A DNA stretch of 64,000 bases from Euryhalocaulis caribicus (GTDB taxonomy: Bacteria > Pseudomonadota > Alphaproteobacteria > Caulobacterales > Maricaulaceae). The stretch is taken from contig NZ_ASJA01000002.1 of assembly GCF_000412185.1 (NCBI RefSeq), forward strand, positions 215,524-279,523, in the 5' to 3' direction. The position numbers and the translations under genes are program-made. Below are positions 27,680-36,633 of this stretch, piece by piece (position 1 is the stretch's first letter; each line of letters opens with the position of its first letter). The notes beneath the pieces were generated by a model. The model saw nothing but the letters and a program-made list of their open reading frames with translations. It had not been told where the DNA came from and did no database searches.

Positions 27680-30261
27680 GATGCGACGATATTAACGATT
27701 TTATCCGGCACGACGATCACTTTTCTGACTGTGAGGCCTTCCAGCGTGCGCGCGATCTTCGGATCGGCCATGGCGCGCTTTTCGGCCTCTTCGCGCGCCA
27801 GACCTTTCGGCGCTTCGATTTCCGAGCGCCTTTTGCCATTCACCTGCACCGGCATGACAATCACGTCCTCGGCGGCAAGCGCCGGATCATGTTCCGGCCA
27901 GGCCGCCTCGCTGGCCAGGCCTTCGCCGCCTGCGCGCGCCCAGCATTCTTCCGCCAGGTGCGGCGCGAAGGGCGCGATCAGGCGGATCAGGATGCCCAGC
28001 GCCTCGGCGCGCGCCTCGCCGTGATCGCCGCCAACCTTCCGCAAGGTGTTCACAAATTCATAGAGTTGGGCGACGGCGACGTTGAAACGGAAAGTCTCGA
28101 TCGCCTCGGTCACGGCGGCGGCCGCCTTGTGAGCCGCGCGGCGGATCTCCAGCGCGTCTCCTTCGGCGCCTTCGGCCACGGTCAGCGGACCGGGCGCGTC
28201 CTCCGGGGTCGCCTCGGCCAGCGCCCAGACGCGCTGGATGAAACGCGCCGCGCCTTCAACGCCCTGTTCGGTGTATTCGACATCGCGCTCCGGCGGTGAG
28301 TCGGACAGCACGAACCAGCGGGCGACATCCGCGCCATAGGCGTCGACGAATTCGTCCAGATCGACGACATTCTTCTTCGATTTGGACATCTTCTCGATAG
28401 CGCCGGCGGTCACGGTCTCGCCACTGGCGGTCTCGACCCATCCGCCTTCACGGCGCTCTACCTCGTCAGGCGTCAACCAGCGACCGTCGCCGGCGCGATA
28501 GGTCTCATGCGTGACCATGCCTTGCGTGAACAGCCCGGCAAACGGCTCGCCGCTTTCCAGTCCCAGATAGCCGCAATCGCGCATCGCGCGGGTGAAGAAA
28601 CGGGCATAGAGAAGATGCAGGACAGCGTGCTCCACGCCGCCGACATATTGATCAACCGGAAGCCAGTAATCGGCCTTTTCACGCTCGACCGGGGTGTCTT
28701 CGGCCTTGGGCGAGCAAAAACGCGCAAAATACCAGGCGCTGTCCACGAATGTGTCCAGGGTATCGGTTTCGCGCAGCGCCTCGCCGCCGCATTTCGGACA
28801 GGCCGTGTGCTTCCAGGTCGGATGCCGTTCCAGCGGGTTTGACGGGGAATCAAAATTCACATCTTCGGGAAGCTCGACCGGCAAATCTTTCTTCGGCACC
28901 GGGACCACGCCGCAGGACTCACAGCGTATGACCGGAATCGGGCACCCCCAGTAGCGCTGACGGGAGACGCCCCAGTCGCGCAGACGATAGGTCGTCGCGC
29001 CTTCGCCGAGGCCCAGATCCTCAAGCTTTTCAATGGCTTTCTCTATGGCCGCTTCCGTGGAAAGGCCATCGAGAAAACGTGAATTATAAATCACACCGTG
29101 GCCGGTATAGGCCTCGTCGGTGATTTCATGAGTTTCTGCATCCGCGTCCGGGGGAAGCACGACCGGCGTTACGGGCAGGTCATACTTGCGCGCGAAGTCC
29201 AGATCGCGCTGGTCGCCGGCGGGCGAACCGAAGATCGCGCCGGTGCCATAGGTCGAGAGGACGAAATTCGCCGTCCAGACCGGCAGCTCCCAGTCCGGAT
29301 CGAACGGGTGACGCACGGTCAGGCCAAGATCGACGCCTTTTTTCTCCGCACGCTCGATCGCTTCTTCCGAAGTGCCAAGGGCGGCGCATTCTTTCGCGAA
29401 TTCGGCGACTTTCGGATTGGTCCTGGCGATCTCGCGCGTCAGCGGGTGATCGGGAGCCAAGGCCAAGAAGCTGGCGCCGAACATGGTATCGGGGCGCGTG
29501 GTGAAGACGCGCAGGGCTTCCGCCGCGCCGTCCGGCGCATTGCCGGTCAGCGGAAAATCGACATGCGCGCCGCGGGAGCGGCCGATCCAGTTAGCCTGCA
29601 TGGTGCGGACCTTGTCCGGCCAGCGGTCCAGCGTGTCGATCGCGTCCAGAAGATCGTCCGCATATTCGGTGATCTTGAAGAACCACTGCTCCAGCTCGCG
29701 CGTCTCGACCGGGGCGCCGGAGCGCCAGCCCTTGCCGTCGACAACCTGTTCATTGGCCAGAACCGTGTGGTCCACCGGGTCCCAGTTCACCTTGGCGGTG
29801 CGGCGATAGGCGAGACCCTTTTCGAGAAACGCCAGGAAAAGTTCCTGCTGGTGGCGGTAATATTCGGGGTCGCAGGTGGCGAATTCGCGGCCCCAGTCGA
29901 TGGCGAGGCCCAGCTTCTGCAGCTGGCCGCGCATTACCTCGATATTCTTCCAGGTCCAGTCGCGCGGATGCACCTTGCGGTCGCGTGCGGCGTTTTCCGC
30001 CGGCAGGCCGAACGCGTCCCAGCCCATCGGGTGCAACACATTGAAACCGCGCGCCGATTTATAGCGCGCCACAACGTCGCCCATCGTGTAGTTGCGCGAA
30101 TGTCCGACATGGATGCGCCCGGACGGATAGGGAAACATCTCCAGCACGTAATAGCTGTCGGCGCCGCCGGCCTCCGCGGGGGGCTTGGCGTTAAACAGGC
30201 CGCGCTTTTCCCACGCGGCCTGCCATTTGGGTTCGGACTTGGATGGATCGTACCGGCTCAA
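27676..30261 (-). CDS. leuS: leucyl-tRNA synthetase
   Basis: Charges tRNA-Leu. At 861 residues it has the normal length for bacterial LeuRS. The HIGH-type motif is [21 protein letters not shown] near residue 45, a zinc-binding CESCGV and CPKCGG pair lies in the middle, and KMSKSKKN is near residue 625; the editing domain lies between. Reads toward lptE and holA as one unit with the DUF3576 gene upstream (54 nt). Confidence 0.97.
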   Translation of the reverse strand: MSRYDPSKSEPKWQAAWEKRGLFNAKPPAEAGGADSYYVLEMFPYPSGRIHVGHSRNYTMGDVVARYKSARGFNVLHPMGWDAFGLPAENAARDRKVHPRDWTWKNIEVMRGQLQKLGLAIDWGREFATCDPEYYRHQQELFLAFLEKGLAYRRTAKVNWDPVDHTVLANEQVVDGKGWRSGAPVETRELEQWFFKITEYADDLLDAIDTLDRWPDKVRTMQANWIGRSRGAHVDFPLTGNAPDGAAEALRVFTTRPDTMFGASFLALAPDHPLTREIARTNPKVAEFAKECAALGTSEEAIERAEKKGVDLGLTVRHPFDPDWELPVWTANFVLSTYGTGAIFGSPAGDQRDLDFARKYDLPVTPVVLPPDADAETHEITDEAYTGHGVIYNSRFLDGLSTEAAIEKAIEKLEDLGLGEGATTYRLRDWGVSRQRYWGCPIPVIRCESCGVVPVPKKDLPVELPEDVNFDSPSNPLERHPTWKHTACPKCGGEALRETDTLDTFVDSAWYFARFCSPKAEDTPVEREKADYWLPVDQYVGGVEHAVLHLLYARFFTRAMRDCGYLGLESGEPFAGLFTQGMVTHETYRAGDGRWLTPDEVERREGGWVETASGETVTAGAIEKMSKSKKNVVDLDEFVDAYGADVARWFVLSDSPPERDVEYTEQGVEGAARFIQRVWALAEATPEDAPGPLTVAEGAEGDALEIRRAAHKAAAAVTEAIETFRFNVAVAQLYEFVNTLRKVGGDHGEARAEALGILIRLIAPFAPHLAEECWARAGGEGLASEAAWPEHDPALAAEDVIVMPVQVNGKRRSEIEAPKGLAREEAEKRAMADPKIARTLEGLTVRKVIVVPDKIVNIVAS

Positions 30262-30315
30262 CGGAAAGAGCCTCCGGAAATTTTCGGCCGGGTCAGCCTT
30301 TGGGGGTCAGATCGT

Positions 30316-30789
30316 CTATTCGAAGCGGGAAATGCGCAGCTGGCGCGCGCGCGTCAGGATAGCGTTCTCGATCTGGCGCGGCGTGGCGGGGTCGACATCG
30401 GCATCCACCCAGGCGCCGCCCTGACGGGCCTGCTTGAAGATGGAAACCTTCAGCGCGTCGGCGCGCAGCGTGCGGTCGAGAATATAGACCGTCGCCTTGA
30501 AGCGTTCCTGCGGCTGGTCGGGGTTGGAGTACCACTCCGTGATGATGACGCCGCCGAACGGATCGACTTCGCTGAGCGGCATGAAGTCCAGCGTGTCCAG
30601 GCTGGCGCGCCACAGATAGGCGTTGACGCCGATGGAGGCTTCGTCGTTACCGCCGCCGAACAGACCGCCCCGCGTATTGGAGGCCGCGGCTTCGCTTTCA
30701 TCGTCGCCGTTGAACGGGTTGAGCGCGCACCCGGAGACCAGCATGGCTCCGGCGGCGGCGAGTAGAATGTGGCGGGCAGTCTTGTTCAT
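30316..30789 (-). CDS. DUF3576 lipoprotein
   Basis: A 157-residue predicted lipoprotein with lipobox VSGC (Cys21), a Gly/Asn-rich linker, and a conserved domain starting IGVNAYLWRASLDTLDFMPL, matching DUF3576 of alphaproteobacteria, function unknown but probably envelope-related. Its constant position upstream of leuS suggests co-transcription. The 238 bp upstream (30790-31027) separate it from the divergent NtrZ-like gene and are rather AT-rich near 30950-31020; I see no clear promoter match. Confidence 0.8.
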   Translation of the reverse strand: MNKTARHILLAAAGAMLVSGCALNPFNGDDESEAAASNTRGGLFGGGNDEASIGVNAYLWRASLDTLDFMPLSEVDPFGGVIITEWYSNPDQPQERFKATVYILDRTLRADALKVSIFKQARQGGAWVDADVDPATPRQIENAILTRARQLRISRFE

Positions 30790-31027
30790 GGAGGTATGAT
30801 CTCCCGATCACGGTTGAAATCGCATGGCAGAGAGGCTGTATAGCATCTCAACAATCATACGCCAGCGGGGCCGCATGGCTTTTGTGCATAGCGCGCCTGA
30901 GGCGCGAGTCGCGGCATTTTCGCCACAGCTGACGCGCGAATCTGAAATGTCATTGAAATGACTCTGTAAATCCAGATGCGTTTGACTATATGATGAGCGT
31001 TCGAAGGGAGTTTATTGTCTAACCGTC

Positions 31028-31483
31028 ATGACCATGTCGCGCTTCATATCCTCTGCTGCGCTGGCCGCCGCCCTTTTCGGGGCCGCGGGCGTTGCGCATG
31101 CGCAGGAAAATGAGGAATCGGCGGTGGTTGCGGCGGCTGAAGACACGGCGGCGTCTCCGGACTCCGGCCTTCCCTGGTATCAGAACTTTACTCAGGATTC
31201 CGACGCCTACGACGTGACGGGCCGCGCGCTGCGGGGCTCCGGGTCGGAAGTGATCTGGTCTACGGGCTCGCGCTGGGATTTCCGCTTCGGACTGGACTCC
31301 CGTGAAGCCATTGATGCGGAACAGCGGCTGGACGGCGTGCGCGCCGGGGCGTTCTTCAGCATCACCCCGCGCATGCGGGTTGGCGGCGAGCTGGGCTATG
31401 TCTCCCGCGACGAAAACCCGATCCTGAACCAGCGCGAGGAAGACGCGCCGCAGGTCAAGGTCGAAACGGCCCTGCGCTTCTAG
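31028..31483 (+). CDS. NtrZ-like periplasmic protein
   Basis: A 151-residue exported protein: signal peptide ending AHAQ, an Ala/Asp-rich linker, and a C-terminal domain WDFRFGLDSRE...VRAGAFFSITPRMRVGGELGYVSRDE...VKVETALRF. This pattern resembles NtrZ of Caulobacter, a periplasmic inhibitor of the histidine kinase NtrY. The assignment is from memory of the family pattern; an unrelated outer-membrane protein fragment is the alternative. The stop interlocks with the convergent ThiE-like gene (CTAG). Confidence 0.6.
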   Translation: MTMSRFISSAALAAALFGAAGVAHAQENEESAVVAAAEDTAASPDSGLPWYQNFTQDSDAYDVTGRALRGSGSEVIWSTGSRWDFRFGLDSREAIDAEQRLDGVRAGAFFSITPRMRVGGELGYVSRDENPILNQREEDAPQVKVETALRF

Positions 31484-32091
31484 GCTTCGTTCAGGGCGTC
31501 CACCGCCCCGATCCCCGACAATCCGGAATTTTCCAGCCGCTTGGCGTTGTGCGGATTCAATCCCCCGAGCGCGTAGAGCGGCATTGAGGATTCCCGGGCA
31601 AGCAAGCGCACGCGAAAAATCCCCAGCGGTCTGCGCGCGCTGGCGCTGCCAGTCTCGAACACCGGCGAAATGAAGGCGAAATCCATGCCCGCCGCTGCGG
31701 CGCGCCTTAGCGCTAGGGGCGTATGGGCGGCGGCGCTATTGACCGCAAACCGGTTCGTTACAACCCGCCGTGCGCGCGGCAAGGCCCATTCCGGCCAGTG
31801 AACCCCCGCCGCCCCGACCGTGTTCGCCAGCTCCGGATCGGCTGCAATCAACAAGGTCAATCCATGATCCCGCGCGGCCTCGGCCAGCGCCGCGGCCTCC
31901 TCCACCCGCTCCGCCCGGCCGAAGTGACGATAAATGACCCCGCTGCCCGGTGGCAGGGCGCGGGCCGCCGCCGCCGGGTCGGGCGTGCGCTGCGGATCGG
32001 TAAACAGGAACAGCGCCGGCGCATTTCCTGCGCCGTTCATCCGGGCGGTCAGGCTTGCCAGCGCATCCGCCGGACCATATCTCGCCTGCAT
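31480..32091 (-). CDS. ThiE/TenI-like thiamine phosphate synthase family protein
   Basis: TIM-barrel protein of 203 residues. APALFLFTDPQRTPDP matches the first strand of ThiE. LLIAADPELANTVGAAGVHWPE corresponds to the active-site strand, but with ADPELA instead of the usual NDR, and SPVFETGSASARRPLG and LYALGGLNPHNAKRL complete the barrel. The substituted pyrophosphate-loop residues suggest a divergent or regulatory member. The ATG at 32089-32091 shares CATG with the yggS start; an internal ATG at 32040 is an alternative. Confidence 0.75.
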   Translation of the reverse strand: MQARYGPADALASLTARMNGAGNAPALFLFTDPQRTPDPAAAARALPPGSGVIYRHFGRAERVEEAAALAEAARDHGLTLLIAADPELANTVGAAGVHWPEWALPRARRVVTNRFAVNSAAAHTPLALRRAAAAGMDFAFISPVFETGSASARRPLGIFRVRLLARESSMPLYALGGLNPHNAKRLENSGLSGIGAVDALNEA

Positions 32092-32761
32092 GACCGATCC
32101 TTCAATCGCTGAAAATTTCGACGCCGTGCGCGCCCGTATGGATGAGGCCGCAAAAAGCGCCGACCGCGCGGGAAACGATATCAGTCTTGTCGCCGTCTCC
32201 AAGAAGCAACCGGAGCCGCGCATCGCGGCCGCGCTGGAATACGGCCATCGCCTGTTCGGCGAGAACCGCGTTCAGGAGGCGCAGGAACGCTGGGCTGACC
32301 ACCGGGCGGACTACCCGGATCTGGAACTGCGGCTTGTCGGGCCGCTGCAATCCAACAAGACGGGGGACGCCGTGGCCCTGTTCGATGTGATCGAGACGCT
32401 GGACCGGGAGAAGCTGGCGAAAGCGATTGTGAAGGAAGCCGACAAGCAGGGCCTGATGCCGCGCCTGTACGTGCAGATCAATACCGGCGAGGAAGACCAG
32501 AAAGCCGGGATATCGCCCGCAGACGCCGATGCTTTCCTGGAGACGGTTCGCGAGACGCACGGCTTGCCGGTCGAGGGACTGATGTGCATTCCGCCGGTAA
32601 GCGAGGCGCCGGCCATGCATTTTGCGCTTCTGGCGAAGATCGCCAGACGGAACGGTCTGGATAGACTCTCCATGGGCATGAGCGGGGATTTCGAGACCGC
32701 GATCCGCTATGGCGCGACCAGCGTGCGCGTCGGCTCCGCCCTGTTCGGGGAGCGGCCCTAG
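32090..32761 (+). CDS. YggS-family pyridoxal 5'-phosphate homeostasis protein
   Basis: Binds PLP on a Lys and buffers vitamin B6 pools. A 223-residue alanine-racemase-type barrel: the PLP Lys lies in LVAVSKKQP, followed by FGENRVQEAQER, LVGPLQSNK, YVQINTGEEDQKAG, and LSMGMSGDFETAIRYGATSVRVGSALFG. The family N-terminus (MTDPSIAENF) begins exactly at the ATG at 32090, which overlaps the divergent ThiE-like start by 2 nt. Its stop interlocks with the YkuD gene (CTAG). Confidence 0.93.
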   Translation: MTDPSIAENFDAVRARMDEAAKSADRAGNDISLVAVSKKQPEPRIAAALEYGHRLFGENRVQEAQERWADHRADYPDLELRLVGPLQSNKTGDAVALFDVIETLDREKLAKAIVKEADKQGLMPRLYVQINTGEEDQKAGISPADADAFLETVRETHGLPVEGLMCIPPVSEAPAMHFALLAKIARRNGLDRLSMGMSGDFETAIRYGATSVRVGSALFGERP

Positions 32762-33264
32762 TTTTTGAGGATTTCCAGCGTCGTGGCCGCATCGGCCCGG
32801 CGAAGAACCTCAAGCATGTCATCACGGGCAATGGCGACGCAGCCCAGCGTCGGCTTGTAGTACTCTTTTTCCAGATGAAAGAAAATGGCGCTGCCCTGCT
32901 CTGGTTGCGGCGGGGCGTCGTTATGCGCCAGCACCACGATAATGTCGTAGAGCGGATCTTCTCTTGTCAAAGTCTCCGCGCTGGCCGGATAGGGCAGGCG
33001 GACCGGACGATTATAGGCCGGGTCGGAGGCCGCGTCGCACCAGCCGTCATCGGCCCGGGTCGCGCGGCAGGGCAGCGCCGTTTGCGGCCGTTCCAACCGG
33101 TCGGCGCGATACAGGACCCGGCGCAGTCGCCAGACGCCCAGCGGCGTCGCGCCGTCGCCTTCACATTTGTCTTCGGCCGCGATAACGCCGCCCTTGCCCA
33201 GCGCGCAGCGGGTTTCGCGTTCGCCGATCACAAAACGGTTATCGCTGAAGGCCTGAAGTCTCAC
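32758..33264 (-). CDS. L,D-transpeptidase (YkuD) domain protein
   Basis: Peptidoglycan-type L,D-transpeptidase fold. At about 168 residues it has the catalytic His in AIFFHLEKEYYKPT and nucleophile Cys in TLGCVAI; the first Ser/Thr and the terminal Arg of the classic SxGCxR motif are replaced by Thr and Ala, as in the short cytosolic-looking YkuD group. No signal peptide is visible. I chose the GTG at 33264; the longer frame begins with TTG at 33345 overlapping the response regulator. Confidence 0.75.
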   Translation of the reverse strand: MRLQAFSDNRFVIGERETRCALGKGGVIAAEDKCEGDGATPLGVWRLRRVLYRADRLERPQTALPCRATRADDGWCDAASDPAYNRPVRLPYPASAETLTREDPLYDIIVVLAHNDAPPQPEQGSAIFFHLEKEYYKPTLGCVAIARDDMLEVLRRADAATTLEILKN

Positions 33265-33344
33265 GCCGTGTTGACCCCGCTGATTTTCGAAACAGGTTAC
33301 AAGCAATTGCCGGAACGCGTCTCCGGCGGCATGATCGCGAATCA

Positions 33345-34031
33345 ATGACAGCCAAAAAAACCATCCTGATCGTCGAAGACGACGAGGATATGCGCGAGGC
33401 GCTGGCCGAGCAATTCCAGCTGCACGAGGAATTCGACACGCTGGAAGGCGCGGATGGCAGCGAAGGTCTGGCCATTGCGCGGGACACGCGCCCTGACCTG
33501 GTCATTCTGGACGTGAACCTACCGGACATGGACGGGCGGGAGGTCTGCCGTCTGATGCGTAAGGCGGAAGTCAGCGCGCCGATCCTGATGCTGACTGGCG
33601 AGACCTCTGACGCGGACCAGATTCTGGGGCTTGAGTCCGGCGCCAATGATTATATCGCCAAACCGTTCAAGTTCGGGGTCCTGCTGGCCCGGGTGCGGGC
33701 GCATCTGCGCAGCCATGAACAGAGTGAAGACGCGGTCTTCAGGGTGGGGCCATACGAATTCCGTCCCGCCGTAAAGATGCTGGTGACCGAGGCGGACAAG
33801 CGCATCCGCCTGACGGAAAAAGAAACCTCGATCCTGAAATATCTCTACCGCTCCGGCGCCAAGGCGGTGCCGCGGGAAGAGCTGTTACACGAGGTCTGGG
33901 GCTATAATGCCGGGGTCACCACGCACACGCTGGAGACCCACATCTACCGCCTGCGCCAGAAGATAGAACCCGATCCCGGCAATGCGCGGCTTCTACTGAC
34001 TGAAAGCGGCGGCTACCGGCTTTCGCCCTAG
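33345..34031 (+). CDS. OmpR/PhoB-family response regulator
   Basis: A 228-residue DNA-binding regulator with receiver domain (acidic pocket EDD at 11-13, phospho-acceptor Asp56, Thr84, Lys106) and a C-terminal winged helix ending HTLETHIYRLRQKIEPDPG and GGYRLSP. No sensor kinase gene is adjacent, so it is an orphan here. The ATG lies in the YkuD upstream region. Its stop interlocks with convergent xth (CTAG). Confidence 0.93.
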   Translation: MTAKKTILIVEDDEDMREALAEQFQLHEEFDTLEGADGSEGLAIARDTRPDLVILDVNLPDMDGREVCRLMRKAEVSAPILMLTGETSDADQILGLESGANDYIAKPFKFGVLLARVRAHLRSHEQSEDAVFRVGPYEFRPAVKMLVTEADKRIRLTEKETSILKYLYRSGAKAVPREELLHEVWGYNAGVTTHTLETHIYRLRQKIEPDPGNARLLLTESGGYRLSP

Positions 34032-34846
34032 AGCTTCATCGTCAGCTGGACCGGCGCGTGGTCCGACGGCTTTTCCCAGTCCCGGGCGTGGCGGTGGATG
34101 ACCAGGGCGTCGCGGCCATGCGCCGTGGCGGCGTCTTTCAGCGCGGGCGTGACCCAGAGATGGTCGAGGCGGCGGCCGCGGTTTGATTTCTTCCAGTCCC
34201 GATTCCGGTAGCTCCACCAGGAATAGAGCTTTTCGTCTTCGGGATAGACCGCCCGCGCGACGTCAATGAAATCGAACGAATCCTGAAGCTTCGCCATGCC
34301 TTCGGTCTCGACCGGGGTATGGGAGACGACTTTCAGGAGCTGTTTGTGCGACCAGACGTCGTTTTCGTGCGGGGCGATGTTCAGGTCGCCGCCGATCACA
34401 ATGGGCGTATCCGGGTTTTCCGCCTTCCGTTTGGCGAAATAGGCGGTCATGCGCTCAAGGAAATCCAGCTTGTGCGCGAAACGCGGATTGATCTCGGGAT
34501 CCGGCTCGTCACCGCCCGCGGGGACATAGAAATTGTGAAACTCGATGCCGTTGATGCGCGCGCCGGCGTGGCGCGCCTCGTCATTGCGGCAGAACGGGTC
34601 GCAATCCAGTTCCTCGATCGGGTGTTTCGAAGCGATGGCGACGCCGTGCCACCCCTTTTGGCCACGCACCATCAAGTGAGGAAAGCCGGCGTCTTTCAGC
34701 GCCTTTTCGGGAAACTCGCCGTTTCGGCACTTGATCTCCTGCAGCATCAGGACGTCCGCCGGGGATTCGGCGGCATATTTCTGCACGCTCGGCGCGCGCA
34801 GGCGGACAGAATTGATGTTCCAGGAAGCGACTTTGAAATCGGGCAC
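34028..34846 (-). CDS. xth: exodeoxyribonuclease III
   Basis: AP endonuclease and 3' exonuclease for base excision repair. The product is about 272 residues: KVASWNINSVRLR start, catalytic Glu in LMLQEIKC, IVIGGDLNIAPHENDV and the C-terminal DHLWVTP and PSDHAPV boxes. The frame is open to 35113, but I chose the GTG at 34846 (VPDFKVASWN), 8 nt after GGAAAA, because upstream residues are not family-like and cross the small-RNA locus. Confidence 0.93.
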   Translation of the reverse strand: MPDFKVASWNINSVRLRAPSVQKYAAESPADVLMLQEIKCRNGEFPEKALKDAGFPHLMVRGQKGWHGVAIASKHPIEELDCDPFCRNDEARHAGARINGIEFHNFYVPAGGDEPDPEINPRFAHKLDFLERMTAYFAKRKAENPDTPIVIGGDLNIAPHENDVWSHKQLLKVVSHTPVETEGMAKLQDSFDFIDVARAVYPEDEKLYSWWSYRNRDWKKSNRGRRLDHLWVTPALKDAATAHGRDALVIHRHARDWEKPSDHAPVQLTMKL

Positions 34847-34920
34847 GATGAGTTTTCCGCTGGCTGAAATGGAAACGGGCGGGGCGGGTGGGTTCGCCCG
34901 TCCTAGCATGGATAGGCCCG

Positions 34921-34960
34921 AAAAAAAGCGCCCCGGTCTCCAGGGGGAGAGCCGGGGCGC
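34921..34960 (-). terminator. Rho-independent terminator of the small RNA
   Basis: GCGCCCCGG (34928-34936) pairs perfectly with CCGGGGCGC (34952-34960), and on the minus strand the stem is followed by seven T (34921-34927). It is the best intrinsic terminator in the window and ends transcription coming from higher coordinates (small RNA, and read-through from lolA), not xth. Confidence 0.85.
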
Positions 34961-35078
34961 GACACCAGTGCTGTCCATCTTCCCGCAGGAGGGGAATCCG
35001 GCGCGGGGGCATGAAGCGATCAAGGCCGAGTTACGGGGGGGGGACGATCCGGCCTTGTTTGCCTCCACATGGTTCAGC
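34921..35078 (-). ncRNA. candidate small RNA, about 158 nt
   Basis: The xth-lolA interval contains a complete transcription unit with no ORF of its own. A sigma70-like promoter (35085-35113) is followed by three stem-loops and an intrinsic terminator. Stem 1 is AAGGCCG/CGGCCTT, whose loop carries a run of nine C. Stem 2 is TTCCC/GGGAA, whose loop is CTCCTGC with an anti-Shine-Dalgarno CUCC. Stem 3 is the terminator. C-rich and CCUCC loops are typical of trans-acting alphaproteobacterial sRNAs. It does not look like 6S, 4.5S, tmRNA or RNase P RNA. The 5' end is inferred from promoter spacing. Confidence 0.6.
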
Positions 35079-35084
35079 CGTTGC

Positions 35085-35113
35085 ATTAGAACAACAGCGC
35101 AATAGAAAATCAA
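35085..35113 (-). promoter_or_regulatory. sigma70-like promoter of the small RNA
   Basis: On the minus strand: -35 TTGATT (35108-35113), exactly 17 nt, -10 TCTAAT (35085-35090, five of six to TATAAT). The expected start is near 35078. Confidence 0.6.
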
Positions 35114-35223
35114 ATGAAAATTCTGAAATGTCTGTTGCCTGTATCATCCGGGCCACATGAGATGAACGAAGCACCCGCCCCCGTTCCGCGGAATATGATT
35201 CAAGGCATTTTCATTTCAGTGAC

Positions 35224-35904
35224 TTAGCGCCGTCCGCGCCGGTCGTCCGCCTCATCCCCGTCCAGTGTAAACAGGCGCGGGTCGAGACTGGAGGCGCGCC
35301 GGACATCGGTCAGGGCGAAGCGGGTCTCCTGTCCCAGCGCGTCGGTGGCGATCCATTCGCGCAATTCCAGGGAGGGGCTGCTGAAATACAAGGTCAGCAC
35401 GCCCTCGAATTCGCCTTCGGGATCGCTGAGGGTCACAAAGGTGGAATCCCCGGACGTCCCGGCGGCTTCGACCTGCGCGTCCTCGGTCAGGTTCACATCG
35501 GATTTCAGCAGGTAATAAAGCGGCGTGGACTTCAGCGAGACGCGGTCCGTGGTCTCCAGCTCCTCATCCCGCTGCGCCACGGTCATGCCGTCGGCGACGA
35601 TCAGAAGCGGATAATTATCATAATCGAAACGCGCCTTGCCCGGTCGGTCCAGATAGATTTCGCCCTCATAGGCGGATCCGTCCGGATTGATCTGCACGAA
35701 GCGGCCTTGAACCGCATTCAGATTATCCAGATAGGCGTTCACACGCTCGACAACTTCCGAATCCACCTCGCCCGAGGGTTCGGGCAGAGCGTCCGCCGCA
35801 GTTTGTTGCGGCGCGGCTTCGGGCGTCTCGGCGGCGGCGTCCAGACCGGCCGCGGCGGGCGCGGCGCTCAGGATCGTGGCGGCCAGAAGGGCTTTGATAA
35901 GCAT
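35224..35904 (-). CDS. lolA: outer-membrane lipoprotein carrier LolA family protein
   Basis: Periplasmic shuttle that ferries lipoproteins from LolCDE to the outer membrane. The 226-residue protein has a signal peptide MLIKALLAATILSAAPAAA, an acidic linker and the LolA domain: VNAYLDNLNAVQGRFVQINPDG, GKARFDYDNYPLLIVADGMTVAQRD. I chose the ATG at 35904 with GAGGT 8 nt upstream; the longer frame begins with GTG. It lies 40 nt or more from the DsbA-like gene on the same strand. Confidence 0.85.
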   Translation of the reverse strand: MLIKALLAATILSAAPAAAGLDAAAETPEAAPQQTAADALPEPSGEVDSEVVERVNAYLDNLNAVQGRFVQINPDGSAYEGEIYLDRPGKARFDYDNYPLLIVADGMTVAQRDEELETTDRVSLKSTPLYYLLKSDVNLTEDAQVEAAGTSGDSTFVTLSDPEGEFEGVLTLYFSSPSLELREWIATDALGQETRFALTDVRRASSLDPRLFTLDGDEADDRRGRR

Positions 35905-35984
35905 GGCGATACCTCGCAGTGATTTCACCGGGGAATATACGAATCGGGAATGACCGATTCGTGGCCGCCGCGTTCAGATGCGGT

Positions 35985-36593
35985 TCACGCGTCCGAGGCC
36001 GCCTCGACCACAGCGCGCCAGTCATCAATGGTCGTCAACTTGTCGCCGCCCACCGGCTCGCCATTGACCAGGAAGCTCGGCACGCCGGTAAAGCCATAGG
36101 CGTCGGCCGCCGCGCCGCCGCCATTATAAAGGCTTTCGGCCAGCGCCTGGTCGGTCATGCAGGTTTCGGTTTCTTCTGCGGTCAGGCCCGCCTCGGCGGC
36201 CGTTTCCTCAAGGAAGGGCTTGGGGTCGCCGGCCTTGGCCTGTTCGATCCATTCATGCTGCTGGTTGAAGATGCGGTCGGCCGCGGCGCGGGAATCCGGC
36301 GCGCATTCGATCACCATCATCCCGGCGACGGACATGCCGACGGGCTGGCTGGGCAGGCCGCGGATGATCAGCTGCATCTTGCCCGGCCCGATCAGGTCCT
36401 TCTCGATCAGCGGCAGGGCGTCGCGATAGAAATCGGCGCAATGCGGGCAGGTTGGCGACATATAGGCGTGCACGATGACCGGGGCGTCCGCCTCCCCCAG
36501 GGTAACCAGATCGGTCTGACCCGGCGGCGGGGCGGTTTCAGCGCCTGCCTGGGCGAGCGTAAGGGCGGCGAGAAGCGAAAGCAGCATCGTCAT
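35985..36593 (-). CDS. periplasmic DsbA-family thiol oxidoreductase
   Basis: A 202-residue exported protein with signal peptide ending AQAGA and a thioredoxin fold containing CPHC in YMSPTCPHCADFY near residue 50; the cis-Pro is in FTGVPSFLVNGEPVGG. Resembles the DsbA/Com1-like thioredoxins that oxidise or isomerise disulfides. AAGGA precedes the ATG. It stands between lolA and a beta-propeller gene, all exported proteins on one strand. Confidence 0.87.
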   Translation of the reverse strand: MTMLLSLLAALTLAQAGAETAPPPGQTDLVTLGEADAPVIVHAYMSPTCPHCADFYRDALPLIEKDLIGPGKMQLIIRGLPSQPVGMSVAGMMVIECAPDSRAAADRIFNQQHEWIEQAKAGDPKPFLEETAAEAGLTAEETETCMTDQALAESLYNGGGAAADAYGFTGVPSFLVNGEPVGGDKLTTIDDWRAVVEAASDA

Positions 36594-36633
36594 GGAGCAT
36601 CCTTGATCGGCGCAAATTTAAAGGTGTTCTAGC

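Noticed and set aside
29098..30765. 555-codon plus-strand frame opposite leuS and the DUF3576 gene
   Set aside because: Antisense shadow; leuS is intact and explains the interval.
34921..34960. Terminator assigned to xth
   Set aside because: The U-tract lies on the minus strand upstream of xth, so it stops transcripts entering from the lolA side and cannot terminate xth.
35165..35187. GGAAC and CGTT elements on the minus strand near lolA
   Set aside because: They resemble a general-stress ECF promoter but are separated by 14 nt instead of 16-17.
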